64,000 nt of DNA from CAZSBG01 sp964605145. GTDB lineage: Bacteria; Zhuqueibacterota; Zhuqueibacteria; Thermofontimicrobiales; Thermofontimicrobiaceae. The DNA is taken from contig CAZSBG010000004.1 of NCBI GenBank assembly GCA_964605145.1, forward strand, positions 52,612-116,611, read 5' to 3'. A program made the translations under genes and the position numbers. Shown piece after piece: positions 1-12,200 of this stretch. The notes under the pieces are model-generated. The model saw only the letters and a list, made by a program, of their open reading frames with translations. It had not been told where the DNA came from and did no database searches. How positions within the stretch are numbered: the first letter of the stretch is position 1; each line of letters starts with the position of its first letter.

Positions 1-2
1 AA

Positions 3-3000
3 CTGACGCCGGCGGACCGCGTTCTGCAGTTCGCCTCCATCAATTTTGACGCGGCCGTGGAAGAGATATTCCCGACACTTTTGAGCGGCGCAACAGTCGT
101 GATGCGCGATGGCGACGGCGTGCTGCCGTCCGGCGGAGAATTGTTGACCATGGTGCAACGGTACAATCTCACATTGCTCGATTTGCCCACGGCCTACTGG
201 CACGAATGGGTGTACGAAATGTCCCTGCTGGACGAGCCTGTCCCGCAATCCCTGCGATTGGTAATTGTCGGCGGTGACAAGGCCTCTTCTGAAAAATTTG
301 CAGCGTGGCAACGAAAAACGTCGGCCAATGTTTCGTGGATTAATACCTACGGTCCCACCGAAACAACGGTCATTGCCACGGCGATTGAAGTGAAAAATGA
401 AAAGGGCGGCTGGGATTCGGCTGTGGAATTGCCCATCGGTCGTCCCATTGAAAATACAACGACATATATTTTAGATTCGCACATGCAGCCGGTCCCGGTG
501 GGAATTCCCGGGGAGCTTTACATTGGCGGATTGTGTTTAGCGCGCGGCTACCTGGATCGTCCCGATTTGACCGCAGAAAAATTTGTGCCTGATCCGTTCA
601 GCGATTCGCCCGGTTCGCGGTTGTACAAAACCGGTGATCTGGTTCGCTATTTGGCGGACGGCAATATCGAATTCATCGGCCGCGTAGATTTCCAGGTGAA
701 GATTCGTGGCTTCCGCGTGGAGCCTGGTGAAATCGAAACCGCGCTGTTGCAGCATTCATCGCTGCGCGACACAATTGTCATTGCGCGCGAGGAAGCGCCT
801 GGCGACAAGCGACTCGTGGCCTATTATGTGCCCGAAGAAAATACAGAAATTGAATCGGCCGACCTGCGAAACCATATCGCGGAATCGCTGCCGGAATACA
901 TGGTGCCGGCCGCATTCGTGATGCTGGAATCGTTGCCCATGACGCCCAATGGCAAAGTCGACCGCCGTGCATTGCCTGCGCCGGATTACGGTCGCCCGGA
1001 ACTGGAAGCCCAGTACGTTGCGCCGCGAACGCCGGCCGAAGAATTGATCGCCGACCTCTGGTCACAGGTGCTCAACGTGGAAAAAGTGGGCGCGTACGAC
1101 AGCTTCTTCGATCTTGGCGGGCATTCTTTGTTGGCGACACAACTCATATCGCGTTTAAGAGATGTTTTTCAGGTGGAGCTTCCATTGCGGACTATCTTCG
1201 AAACGCCTACCGTGGCAACGCTGGCTCAGCATATCGAGCGTGCCAAATTGTCCGACACAACCATTCAGGCGCCGCCCATTAAAAAAGTATCGCGGGATAA
1301 ACCGCTGCCCCTGTCGTTTGCCCAACAGCGATTGTGGTTCATGGATCAATTGGAGCCGGGTAGTCCGCTCTACAATATTCCGGATGCGGTTCGGCTCTCC
1401 GGAAATTTGAATATCGATGCGCTCACACAAAGCCTCAAAGAAATCGTGCGGCGGCATGAAATTCTCCGCACGTCATTTCAAACCGTGGACGGCAAGGCAA
1501 CCCAGGTTATCGCTGAATCCATCGAACTGGATTTCCCAATCATCGACCTGGGGCATTTGCCCGAATCAGAGCGGGAAGCGGAAGCTCAGAAATTAATTTT
1601 GGCTGACGCAAAAAAACCGTTCGATCTCGGAACAGGCCCCATGCTTCGCACGCTGCTCATTCGCCTGAGCGAACAGGAACATATCGTTTTGCTGACCATG
1701 CATCACGTGGCTTCGGATGGCTGGTCGACCGGGGTGCTCATTCGTGAAATCGCCGCGCTGTACGATGCCTATTCCAATGGAAAAACGAGTCCATTGCCGG
1801 AACTGGAAATCCAGTACGCTGATTACGCGCACTGGCAGCGTAACTGGCTCAAAGACAATGTGCTTGACGAGCAGTTGAATTATTGGAAAAGCCAGCTTGG
1901 TGACAGTCCATCCATGCTGGAACTGCCCACGGATTTTCCGCGCCCGGCGGTTCAGACCAATAAAGGCGATCACATTACATTTTCGCTGCCCAAAGAATTG
2001 TCCGAGCGGCTGGTGGAAATCAGCCGCAAACAGGGCGCCACCCAGTTCATGACGCTTTTAGCCGCATTCCAGACGCTGCTCCATCGTTACACAGGCCAGG
2101 ACGATATTAACGTGGGAACGCCCATTGCCAATCGCACCCGAAGCGAAACCGAAGCCTTGATCGGATTTTTTGTTAACACGCTGGTGCTTCGCGCTGATTT
2201 ATCCGACAATATCAGCTTCAACAAATTGCTGGGACAGGTTCGTGAGACCACGCTGGGAGCGTACGCGCATCAGGACGTGCCGTTCGAAAAAATTGTCGAC
2301 GTCATTCAGCCGGATCGCGACATGAGCCGAACGCCGCTGTTCCAGGCCATGTTCATTTTGCAGAATACGCCGGCCCAATCTCTCAAATTAGAAGGATTGA
2401 AGCTCGATTCCATTGAACTGGATACAAAAATTTCGACGTTCGACATCACTCTGTCCATGGCGGAAACCGAATCCGGTCTCAGCGGCGCGTTTGAATACAA
2501 TACGGATTTGTTCAAGCCGTCTACGATTCACAGAATGATCGAGCATTTCAAAATTCTGCTGGAAAACATGGCGGCAAATCCGGATGCGCCGGTTTCAACA
2601 TTGAAAATTTTAGATGATAAAGAAAAACAGCAGATTCTGTTCAACTGGAATGAAACGGAAACCGAATACCCGGCCGAATCGTGCATTCATGAATTGTTCG
2701 AAAAACAGGTCGGAAACATGCCGACTGCCACAGCGTTGATTTCGGAAGCCGGGGTATTGACCTATAAAGAGCTGAATGAACGCGCCAACAAACTGGCCAA
2801 TCACCTGCGGAAAATCGGCGTGGGACAGGAAAAATTGGTGGGGATCAGTGTGGAACGCTCCCCGGAAATGATTATCGGACTATTAGCCATTCTCAAGGCC
2901 GGCGGTGGTTACGTACCGCTCGATCCCAATTACCCGGAAGACCGGCTGACCTACATGATGCAGGATTCGCGATTATCCGTCCTGCTCACAAAAAGCCATT

Positions 3001-6000
3001 TGGCCGCGACACTGCCAACTCAGAACCTTCATGTCATTCGCCTGGATTTGGACTGGGACACGATCGCCGCAGAGTCGGCAACCAATCCGGTCAGCGGCGC
3101 AATGCCGACAAATATTGCATACGTCATTTACACATCTGGTTCCACCGGTAAACCCAAAGGCGTGCTGGTCGATCATCAGTCCGTGGTAAACCATAACATG
3201 GCCGTTGCGGAGGAATTCAAATTGACGTCTCAGGATCGCATGCTGCAATTCGCATCCATCAATTTTGACGCGGCTGTGGAAGAAATTTTTCCGACGCTGC
3301 TGACCGGCGCCACGTTGGTGCTGAGAAGCGGAGACGGTGTGCTCGCATCCGGGGCTGATTTGCTGCAAATGATCGACACCAAAAAACTGACCGTGCTCGA
3401 TTTGCCGACAGCTTACTGGCACGAATGGGTGTACGAAATGACCCTGCTGGATGAAAATATACCGGCATCATTGCGACTCGTAATCGTTGGTGGCGATAAA
3501 GCTTCCCCGGAACGCCTGGCTGCCTGGCAGCGCATTGCCGGGAAACAGGTGCGATTGCTCAACACATACGGCCCAACCGAGGGAACGATTATCGCAACAG
3601 CATTCGATCCCGACAATGAAGAAAGTCCATGGACGCCGGGAACCGACCTGCCCATTGGTCGCCCCATTGCCAATTTGAAAACCCATGTACTGGATACCAA
3701 ATTGCAGCCGGTGCCCATCGGAGTTGCCGGGGAATTGTTCATCGGCGGCGTGGGCGTTGCGCGCGGCTATCTTAATCGCCCGGATTTGACGGCCGAGAAA
3801 TTCATCCCTGATCCATATAGCAAAACGCCCGGTGCACGGCTCTACCGAACCGGCGATCTGGTGCGCTACGTGGAGAGCGGGGACATCGAATTCGTCGGAC
3901 GTGTGGATCATCAGGTGAAAATCCGCGGTTTCCGAATTGAATTGAACGAAATTGAAGGTGTGCTGGAACGACATTCATCGCTCCGTGAAGTGGCGGTCAT
4001 TGCGCGGGAGGACAAACCCGGCGCCAAGCGATTGGTCGCATATTGCGTCCCGGGCGATAAAAATGAAAGTGAGAGCACGGATCAGCGCAAACACGAACGC
4101 GTACCGTTTCTCAGCGAAGTCACGATTAAATTGAACGGCGATGAAAAAACACGATTCAAAACTGAAGATATTTCACCGGGTGGCGCGCGTCTTTTAACTA
4201 TTTCTCCAATTCCCAACTGGCAGCAAATACAGCAAATGCGCATGGCATTGAAGCTGCCTGTCGTGCCGGAGCAAATTCAACTCGACAGCGATCTGATATG
4301 GCAGGAAAATGGTAAAATCGGTATTGCCTTTCGCGATATGAGTTCAGAGAAAAAAACGCTGATCAATGAAACCATTTCCAGGCTCAAAGAAAATCAATTC
4401 GTGTTGATGAACGAATTGCGGAGCTTTGTCAAAGAAAACCTGCCGGACTATATGGTTCCATCGGCCTTTGTCATTATGGATCGGCTGCCGCGAACTCCCA
4501 GTGGAAAAATTGATCGGAAATCCCTGCCGGAACCGGATCAGGAACGAACCGAGCCAAGCGGCGCCTATGTGGAACCGCGCGACGAAGTGGAGGAAAATCT
4601 CTCCAAAATTTGGAGCCAGGTTCTCGGCATGGAAAAAATTGGCATTCATGAAAACTTTTTTGAATTGGGCGGCGATTCCATTCTGAGCATTCAGGTGATT
4701 GCCCAGGCAAACAAAGCCGGCATTCGGCTCACGCCCAAGCAATTGTTCGAACAGCCGACCATTGCCGGATTGGCTTCGGTGGCAGGAAAAAGCCAGGCCA
4801 TTCATGCGGACCAGGGACTCGTCACAGGCGATGTGGCGCTGACGCCCATTCAAAAGTGGTTCTTCGAGCAGAATCTGCCGAATCCCCATCACTGGAACCA
4901 GTCGGTGCTGTTCGAAATTGAACAGCATCTCAAGCCCAGTGTGCTGAAACAATCCGTGCTGAGCCTTGTCGAACATCACGATGCGCTGCGCCTGCGGTAC
5001 TCAGATTCGATGATTTCGCCGGAGCAGAAGATGATCGAAGAGGAAGCCGAACCGGTATTCACTCATATGGATTTATCAGCGCTGCCGGAAAATGAATTTC
5101 AAACCGCAATCGAAAAAACGGCAGTTTCGGTTCAGGAAAGTCTCAATCTGGAAACCGGGCCAATCATTCGCGTGATTCTTTTCAACCTGGGAGAAAGTCA
5201 GCCTCAGCGATTGATGGTGGTCGTCCATCACCTGGCCATTGATGGCGTCAGTTGGCGAATCCTGCTGGAAGATTTGCAGACCTCGTATCAGCAAATCGAA
5301 AAAAAGGGCGCTGTTCAATTGCCGGCAAAATCGACATCCTTCAAGTACTGGGCAGAAAAACTCGCGAATCATGCGCATTCACCCGAACTCGAAAAAGAAT
5401 TGGAGTACTGGCTGCACGTCGGCGAGCGGTCAATTGTCCCACTCAAGACCGATTTTGATTCCGGCAAAAACACGGAAGCCTCGGCAAAAAATATTGCTGT
5501 TTCGCTCACTGAAGAAGAGACGAAAAAACTGCTCAAAGAAGTCCCTTCGGTGTATCGAACGCAGATCAATGATGTTTTGCTGACTGCGTTGGCCCAAACA
5601 TTTGCCAACTGGATGAATTCACGTTCCGTGCTGGTGGAGATGGAAGGTCACGGTCGCGAAGACCTGTTCGACGATGTGGATATTTCCCGAACTGTGGGAT
5701 GGTTTACGACGATTTACCCGGTGCTGCTAAATTTGGGAGTGAGTCGTTCCACCGGCGATGAAATAAAACGCATCAAGGAACAATTACACAAACTGCCGAA
5801 TCATGGTATCGGATTCGGATTGTTGAAATATATGTCCCAAAATAGTGAAGTGGTGGAAAAGCTTCGGACATTGCCGGAGCCGCAGATCAGTTTCAATTAT
5901 CTGGGACAATTTGACCAGGGCGGTGAAAATTCAGGCGCATTCAAAGGCGCGAAAGAGTCCAGCGGCCCTGATCATAGTCTGCTGGGGGAGCGGAGTCATT

Positions 6001-6260
6001 TAATTGAGATCAATGGGAGTGTGGCTGGCGCCAGGCTGCAACTGGATTGGACGTACAGTGAAAACATTCACCAGCGTTCCACTGTTGAAAAACTGGCCAA
6101 TGAGTTTATCGCCAACCTGCGGACCATTATCGCGCATTGTGAAAATCCGGAGGCCGGCGGTGTAACGCCATCCGATTTCCCATTGGCGAATCTCAATCAG
6201 AAAAATCTTAACAAAGTGCTGAATAAGTTGAATAAAAACAAGGAAAAGCGAACCGTATGA
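3..6260 (+). CDS. Nonribosomal peptide synthetase, 5'-truncated: (A)-PCP-C-A[PilZ]-PCP-E
   Basis: The frame is open from base 3, so the gene starts left of the window. It enters inside an adenylation (A) domain just before core motif A4 (NFDAAVEE). Domains in order: partial A to about 1010; carrier protein with its phosphopantetheine Ser at 1125 (DLGGHSLL); condensation domain with HHVASDG at 1701-1721; a second A domain about 2640-4530; carrier Ser at 4677 (ELGGDSIL); epimerization domain with HHLAIDG at 5226-5246 and an EMEGHGRE motif near 5637. The second A domain holds a PilZ insertion (separate entry). Both A domains are very alike and read nearly the same specificity code, DAEDIGTVIK and DAEDIGTIIK. 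The acidic E239 and D278 suggest a basic residue such as Lys, Orn or Arg (inference). The end carries a TPSDFPLANLN segment like a COM donor docking helix, and the stop overlaps the next start as ATGA, so this enzyme should pass its D-configured peptide to the next synthetase. Confidence 0.97.
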   Translation: MTPADRVLQFASINFDAAVEEIFPTLLSGATVVMRDGDGVLPSGGELLTMVQRYNLTLLDLPTAYWHEWVYEMSLLDEPVPQSLRLVIVGGDKASSEKFAAWQRKTSANVSWINTYGPTETTVIATAIEVKNEKGGWDSAVELPIGRPIENTTTYILDSHMQPVPVGIPGELYIGGLCLARGYLDRPDLTAEKFVPDPFSDSPGSRLYKTGDLVRYLADGNIEFIGRVDFQVKIRGFRVEPGEIETALLQHSSLRDTIVIAREEAPGDKRLVAYYVPEENTEIESADLRNHIAESLPEYMVPAAFVMLESLPMTPNGKVDRRALPAPDYGRPELEAQYVAPRTPAEELIADLWSQVLNVEKVGAYDSFFDLGGHSLLATQLISRLRDVFQVELPLRTIFETPTVATLAQHIERAKLSDTTIQAPPIKKVSRDKPLPLSFAQQRLWFMDQLEPGSPLYNIPDAVRLSGNLNIDALTQSLKEIVRRHEILRTSFQTVDGKATQVIAESIELDFPIIDLGHLPESEREAEAQKLILADAKKPFDLGTGPMLRTLLIRLSEQEHIVLLTMHHVASDGWSTGVLIREIAALYDAYSNGKTSPLPELEIQYADYAHWQRNWLKDNVLDEQLNYWKSQLGDSPSMLELPTDFPRPAVQTNKGDHITFSLPKELSERLVEISRKQGATQFMTLLAAFQTLLHRYTGQDDINVGTPIANRTRSETEALIGFFVNTLVLRADLSDNISFNKLLGQVRETTLGAYAHQDVPFEKIVDVIQPDRDMSRTPLFQAMFILQNTPAQSLKLEGLKLDSIELDTKISTFDITLSMAETESGLSGAFEYNTDLFKPSTIHRMIEHFKILLENMAANPDAPVSTLKILDDKEKQQILFNWNETETEYPAESCIHELFEKQVGNMPTATALISEAGVLTYKELNERANKLANHLRKIGVGQEKLVGISVERSPEMIIGLLAILKAGGGYVPLDPNYPEDRLTYMMQDSRLSVLLTKSHLAATLPTQNLHVIRLDLDWDTIAAESATNPVSGAMPTNIAYVIYTSGSTGKPKGVLVDHQSVVNHNMAVAEEFKLTSQDRMLQFASINFDAAVEEIFPTLLTGATLVLRSGDGVLASGADLLQMIDTKKLTVLDLPTAYWHEWVYEMTLLDENIPASLRLVIVGGDKASPERLAAWQRIAGKQVRLLNTYGPTEGTIIATAFDPDNEESPWTPGTDLPIGRPIANLKTHVLDTKLQPVPIGVAGELFIGGVGVARGYLNRPDLTAEKFIPDPYSKTPGARLYRTGDLVRYVESGDIEFVGRVDHQVKIRGFRIELNEIEGVLERHSSLREVAVIAREDKPGAKRLVAYCVPGDKNESESTDQRKHERVPFLSEVTIKLNGDEKTRFKTEDISPGGARLLTISPIPNWQQIQQMRMALKLPVVPEQIQLDSDLIWQENGKIGIAFRDMSSEKKTLINETISRLKENQFVLMNELRSFVKENLPDYMVPSAFVIMDRLPRTPSGKIDRKSLPEPDQERTEPSGAYVEPRDEVEENLSKIWSQVLGMEKIGIHENFFELGGDSILSIQVIAQANKAGIRLTPKQLFEQPTIAGLASVAGKSQAIHADQGLVTGDVALTPIQKWFFEQNLPNPHHWNQSVLFEIEQHLKPSVLKQSVLSLVEHHDALRLRYSDSMISPEQKMIEEEAEPVFTHMDLSALPENEFQTAIEKTAVSVQESLNLETGPIIRVILFNLGESQPQRLMVVVHHLAIDGVSWRILLEDLQTSYQQIEKKGAVQLPAKSTSFKYWAEKLANHAHSPELEKELEYWLHVGERSIVPLKTDFDSGKNTEASAKNIAVSLTEEETKKLLKEVPSVYRTQINDVLLTALAQTFANWMNSRSVLVEMEGHGREDLFDDVDISRTVGWFTTIYPVLLNLGVSRSTGDEIKRIKEQLHKLPNHGIGFGLLKYMSQNSEVVEKLRTLPEPQISFNYLGQFDQGGENSGAFKGAKESSGPDHSLLGERSHLIEINGSVAGARLQLDWTYSENIHQRSTVEKLANEFIANLRTIIAHCENPEAGGVTPSDFPLANLNQKNLNKVLNKLNKNKEKRTV
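4083..4394 (+). other. PilZ domain inserted in the second adenylation domain
   Basis: About 104 residues separate motif A8 (VKIRGFRIE, near 3918) from motif A9 (LPDYMVP, 4440-4460). The seven other A domains of the cluster have only a short linker there. The insert starts with RKHER (Arg codons at 4086 and 4098), which fits the RxxxR motif. After 22 intervening residues comes DISPGG (from 4167), which fits [D/N]xSxxG. It ends with a strand resembling the PilZ close, LIWQENGKIGIAFRDM. These two motifs are the known c-di-GMP contacts of PilZ domains. Motifs A9 and A10 (PSGKIDR) follow intact, so the host domain is not broken. The position matches the usual insertion site of N-methyltransferase domains in A domains, but no SAM-binding motif is visible. 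Allosteric control of adenylation by c-di-GMP is inference. Confidence 0.88.
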
Positions 6261-9200
6261 GTATGGAAAATATTGAGGACATTTATCCGCTTTCCCCCAT
6301 GCAGCAGGGAATGCTATTTCACAGTATTTATTCACCGGAAAGCGGTGAGTATATTGAACAGATGAGTTGCAAAATTAAAGGACAGCTTGATGTAGACGCA
6401 TTTGAACGAGCATGGCAGGAAGTTTTAAATCGACATACAATTTTACGAACCGCATTTGTGTGGGAAGATTTGGATGAGCCGCTTCAGGTTGTTCAGTCCG
6501 GGCTTGAGCTCAAAGTTGACTTGCAGGACTGGCGTTCCGGGGCAGTGAACGATATTCCCAAAAAATTGCAGGAATTCGTTGAATCTGAAAGAAAGAAAGG
6601 ATTTGACCTGACCGAAGCGCCGCTCATGCGGGTCGCTCTGATTCAGGTATCGGATAGCGAATATCATTTCGTATGGTCTCACCACCATCTGCTGTTAGAT
6701 GGATGGTCTGTGCCATTGTTATTGGAAGAAGTTTTTTCATTTTATGATACATTTCACCAGGGGCGGAAAATTGAGCGCGAACAGCCACGACCATTTCGCG
6801 ATTACATTGCCTGGTTGCAGCAGCAGGATTTATCCAAAGCCGAAGCATTTTGGAGAGATAAGCTGAACGGTTTTACAGCGCCAACGCCGCTTGTGATGGA
6901 TAATGCAGTTGAATACGACGAAGTAAAGGAAGATTACAGTTACGTTCAGGATATGTTGTCCAAAGAAGTAACCGAAACACTGCAGAATCTGGCTCGTACG
7001 CACCAGGTTACGCTGAATACCTTCATGCAGGGCGCGTGGGCGTTGCTGCTGAGCATTTACAGCGGCGAAGATGATGTGTTATTCGGCGCCACGGTGTCCG
7101 GCCGGCCGCCGGAATTGCTCGGCTCCGAAACCATGCTGGGAATATTTATCAACACACTGCCAGTTAGAATCCAAGTATCCCCGAATGAGAATTTATTGAC
7201 CTGGATCAAAGATATCCAGAAACAACAGAGCGAGCTGAGACAGTATGAGTTCAGCGCATTGACGCAAATTCAGGGATGGAGCCAGGTTCCCCGGGATATG
7301 CCTCTGTTTGAAAGCATTTTTGTTTTTGAAAACTACCCGGTCGAAGAGGCGATGAAAGAGGATAACTCCAGCGTCAACATCACCGATGTGGAATCGTATA
7401 CGCGTACCAGCCTGCCCATCACTGTGGCAGCGTCTCCCGGGAAAAAGCTGGGCATTGAAATTTTGTTTGATCGTAAACGATTTAGCACGGCAGCAATCAA
7501 ACGAACGATGAGCCATCTGAAGCGATTGCTGGGTGAGTTCGCGTCCAATGCCGACCGCCCAATTTCAGAGCTGACAATTCTCACAGAAGCCGATAAAAAG
7601 CTGTTGCTGGTGGATTGGAATGACACCGATGCAGATTTACCCTACAATACCTGTATTCATCATTTGATCGAACAACAGGTCGAGCGAACGCCGGATGCGC
7701 CGGCTGTATTGTGCTGTGGCGAGGAGTTATCATTCAGCCAGTTGAATGAACGGGCAAACCAATTGGCGCGTTTCCTTCTCAAAGCCGGTCTGAAAACAGA
7801 AGACCTGGTGGGAATCTGCATGGATCGTTCCGTGAATGTCATTCTCAGCATGTTGGCTGTTTTGAAAGCCGGCGGTGCATACGTGCCCATCGATCCGCTT
7901 TATCCCAAAGACCGAATTGAATACATGATCGTAGATTCCGGGACAAAGTTCATTCTCACCGAAGAAAAATACGCAGGAGAACTGCCGGAATTTCAAATAA
8001 CAAAAATTCGACTTGATTCCGATTGGTCAAAAATTTCCAATCTCGAAAAAACAAATCTGGAGCTTTCGGTGCAGCCGGAAAATCTGGCCTATATCATTTA
8101 CACATCCGGCTCCACCGGCAAGCCCAAAGGCGTGATGCTGCAACACGGCGGATTGAGCAATTTTGCCGTGGCCTATGCAAATGTATTCGGTGTTGATTCC
8201 GAAAAGCGCGTTATTCAATTCTTCTCATTCAGTTTTGATGGTTCAGTGGGTGATATTTACATGTCGCTCATTTCCGGCGCCTGCTTGTGCATCATGGATG
8301 GGGAAGAACGAAATCCCGGCCCGGACATGAAAAAATTCATCGAAGAGACCGAGATAACAACCGGTGTGCTGCCACCCTCAGTTCTATCCGTACTATCGGA
8401 ACAGGGCATGCCAAATATGAAAACAATCGGGTCAGGTGGTGATGCTGTCAGCAGTGACCTGGCTGAGCGATGGACTAAAGATCGCGATTATCACAATGTT
8501 TATGGCCCAACCGAAGCAACCTGTGTGGTTACAACATATTTGACGAACAATTTGAATCCGAATGCAACCGTGGTGCCCATTGGCAAACCCCTGGGCAATG
8601 TGAAAATATACATACTCAATTCGCGCATGCAGCCTGTGCCCATCGGTGTTCCGGGAGAAATTTACATTGGTGGTGTTTCTCTCGCAAGAGGTTATTTGAA
8701 CAAACCGGATCTGAGCGCGGAATCGTTCGTGCCGAATCCATTCAGTCAGCGTCAGGGCAATCGTCTTTACAAAACCGGTGATTTGGGACGCTATTTGCCG
8801 GATGGCAATATCGAGTTCCTCGGTCGAGTCGACCATCAGGTGAAGATTCGCGGTTTCCGAATCGAGTTGGGCGAGATTGAAGAAAATTTGAATTCACATC
8901 CGGCGGTTCAGTATGCCGTTGTTCTGGCACGGGAAGATAAACCGGGTGATAAGCGACTCGTGGCTTATTTTGTGCCGGATCGAAAATCCAAAGAACAGCC
9001 GACTAATAATGATTTGCAGGAATTCCTGAAAAAGAAATTGCCAGATTACATGGTTCCGGCAGTATTTGTCATGCTGGAAGAAATGCCACTCAGCCCAAGC
9101 GGGAAAATCGATCGGAAAGCGCTTCCGGCGCCTGAACTGGATCGGTCCGGCGGAAATGAATTTGTTGCGCCGAGCACCCCCACGGAAGAATTGATTGCCG

Positions 9201-12200
9201 AAATTTGGGCAGAAGTTTTAGAGATTGAACAAATAGGTGTTTTTGATAATTTCTTTGAACTGGGCGGCCATTCCCTGACCGGCGTGAAACTGCAAAGTCG
9301 CATTCAGGACGCGTTTCAAATCGAACTGCCGCTAAATAAGCTTTTCGAAGTGCCCACTGTTGCGGAGCTGGCGAATCTGATCGAAGGAGAAAAATTCTCT
9401 CAGGAAAAATCCGAAGCGCCTCCCATCGTGCCGGTTTCAAGGGAACAGGAAATTCCATTATCGTTCGCCCAGCACCGGCTGTGGTTTCTCGATCAATTGG
9501 AACCGAACAGTCCGTTTTACAATATTCCAACCGCCTTGCGATTTAAGGGGAATCTGAATGTTTCAGCGCTGGAAAAAGCTTTCGAGGAGATCATAAAACG
9601 TCACGAGTCGCTGCGCACCACGTTTGATTCTTCGGACGGCAAGCCATTTCAGGTGATCGCGCCGAGTATTGACACCCCGTTGGAACGCATTGATCTCACA
9701 GAAAAGCCGGAAAATGATCGCGAGAAAATGCTGAAGGACCTGGCGTTCGAAGAAGCTCAGCAGCCATTCGATCTGCAAAACGGGCCGTTATTTCGAGTCA
9801 AACTGGTTCAAATGCAGACGGATGAATTTGCAATTCTGTTTACCATGCATCATATTATATCCGATGGATGGTCAATTACAATTTTCGTTCAGGAAATAGC
9901 TGCACTATACGAAGCATTCAATGCCGGGAAAGAATCACCGCTGCCTGAATTGAAAGTTCAGTACCCTGATTTTTCGCACTGGCAGCGTCAATGGCTGCAG
10001 GGAGAAGTGCTCGATGCCCAGCTTTCGTATTGGAAAGAAAAATTGGCCGGCAGTCCGCCTATTCTGGAATTACCGACAGATCGGCCGCGGCCGGCGGTTC
10101 AAAGCTTCAACGGAGCTACCTTGAGTAAATTCCTGCCCAAAAAGATGGCTGATGCTTTGAAAAAACTGAGCAGGGAAGAAGGCAGCACGCTGTTTATGAC
10201 GTTGATGGCGGCGTTCAAAACGTTGCTTTATCGCTATACCGGTCAGGATGATATCTCTGTGGGGACGCCGATTGCAAACAGAAAGAATCTCGAGACAGAA
10301 AAGCTCATCGGATTTTTTGTCAATACGCTGGTGATGCGGACCGATCTCTCAGATGATCCTTCATTTCTTGATCTGCTCCATCGTGTTCGTGAAACAGCGC
10401 TGGAAGCATACGCGCATCAGGATATCCCATTCGAGACCATCGTCGAAGCCGTGCAGCCCGAACGGGATATGAGCCATTCGCCCCTGTTCCAGGTGATGTT
10501 CGTCCTTCAGGAGGCCCGTAAGTCAGATATCGAACTTTCCGATGTGATGATCACACCTTTGGAAACGGACAGCGGCAACGCGAAGTTTGACCTCACCCTG
10601 GAAGTCCTGGAAGGCGTTGAACAGATGGAACTGGCATTCGAATACAACACCGATTTATTCGACGAATCGACCATCGACCGGATGTCCGGCCATTTCCTTA
10701 ATTTACTGGAAACGATTTTACTTGATCCGGAACAACCGGTGTCCTCATTGCACATTATGGGGGATGGTGATAAATATCAAATGTTGACGGAATGGAATGA
10801 AACGACCGCAGAATTTCCTGACAATGCCTGCGTTCACGAAGTCTTCCAGAAACTGGCGGAAGAAAAACCGGATGCTGTGGCAACTATCTTTGAAAATGCT
10901 TCACAGACGTACGGTGAACTCAATGAAAAAGCCAATCAATTGGCGCGCTATCTCCAAAAACGAGGCGTTCAAAAAGAAAGTTTTGTGGGGATATGCATGG
11001 AACGATCCCTGGAAATGGTCATCGGCATCATGGCTGCGTTGAAAGCCGGCGGCGCATTTGTCCCGCTGGACCCTGCTTATCCGGCAGAACGGCTGGCATT
11101 CATGATGGCCGATTCCAATTTATCTGTGCTGCTAACCCAGGAGAAAATCAATGAATTTCTCCCGGAACATGATGCAGAGACAGTTTGTCTGGATAACGAA
11201 CAGGATACGATATTCCAGGGTAACGCCGAAAATTTGAACAATAATATCGTACCTGAGAATTTGGCTTATATGATTTACACATCCGGTTCCACCGGCAAAC
11301 CCAAGGGAACCATGTTGCAGCACCGCGGCTTGTGCAATTTGGCAATGGCCCAGCATCAGGCGTTCGACGTGACATTTGGCAGCCGAATCCTCCAGTTTTC
11401 TTCATTAAGCTTCGACGCCTCGGTGTGGGAAACTGTGATGGCTCTGCTAAATGGCAGTACTCTGTGCCTTACACGTCGTGAGAATCTGGCTTCCGGACAA
11501 ACACTCTGGCAGGTTCTTAAAGACAATCAAATCAGCACTGTGACTCTGCCTCCATCAGTAGCGGCAATTATCCCGGAAGAGCCCCTGCCCGACCTGAATG
11601 TCATCATCACGGCAGGCGAGAAATGTACGGCTGAACTGGTTTCAAAATGGAATGAGAATGGAAGGAAATTTTTCAACGCCTATGGGCCAACAGAAACGAC
11701 TGTATGCGCATCCATGCTTCATGTCACAGAGCAATATCGACAGGGACCGCCCATAGGTCGGCCGATCAATAATTTCAATTTATACATTTTGGATAAAAAA
11801 AATAATCCGGTGCCCATCGGTGTGGCCGGGGAATTACACATCGGCGGTGTTGGACTGGCGCGCGGGTATTACAACAGACCTGATTTGACTGCTGAAAAAT
11901 TTATCGCCGATCCATTCAGCAGAACGCCGGGATCGCGGCTCTACAAAAGCGGAGATTTGGCCCGGTTCCTCCCGGATGGAAATATTGAGTTCCTCGGACG
12001 AATCGATCACCAGGTCAAGGTGCGCGGGTTCAGAATCGAGCTTGGCGAAATTGAAGCGGTGTTGGCTGAGCATGCGGATATTACCGATGTTATCGTGATT
12101 GTTCGGGAAGATGTGTCCGGCGATAAACGGCTTGTGGCGTATCTGGTGACTGAGGCGGAAAAAGAAATGACCGCCGGCGATTTGCGGAATTACCTGCGCG

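Noticed and set aside
4083..4394. Reading the A-domain insertion as an N-methyltransferase
   Set aside because: It is only about 104 residues and has no SAM-binding glycine motif, whereas methyltransferase insertions are about 400 residues; the PilZ motifs fit better.
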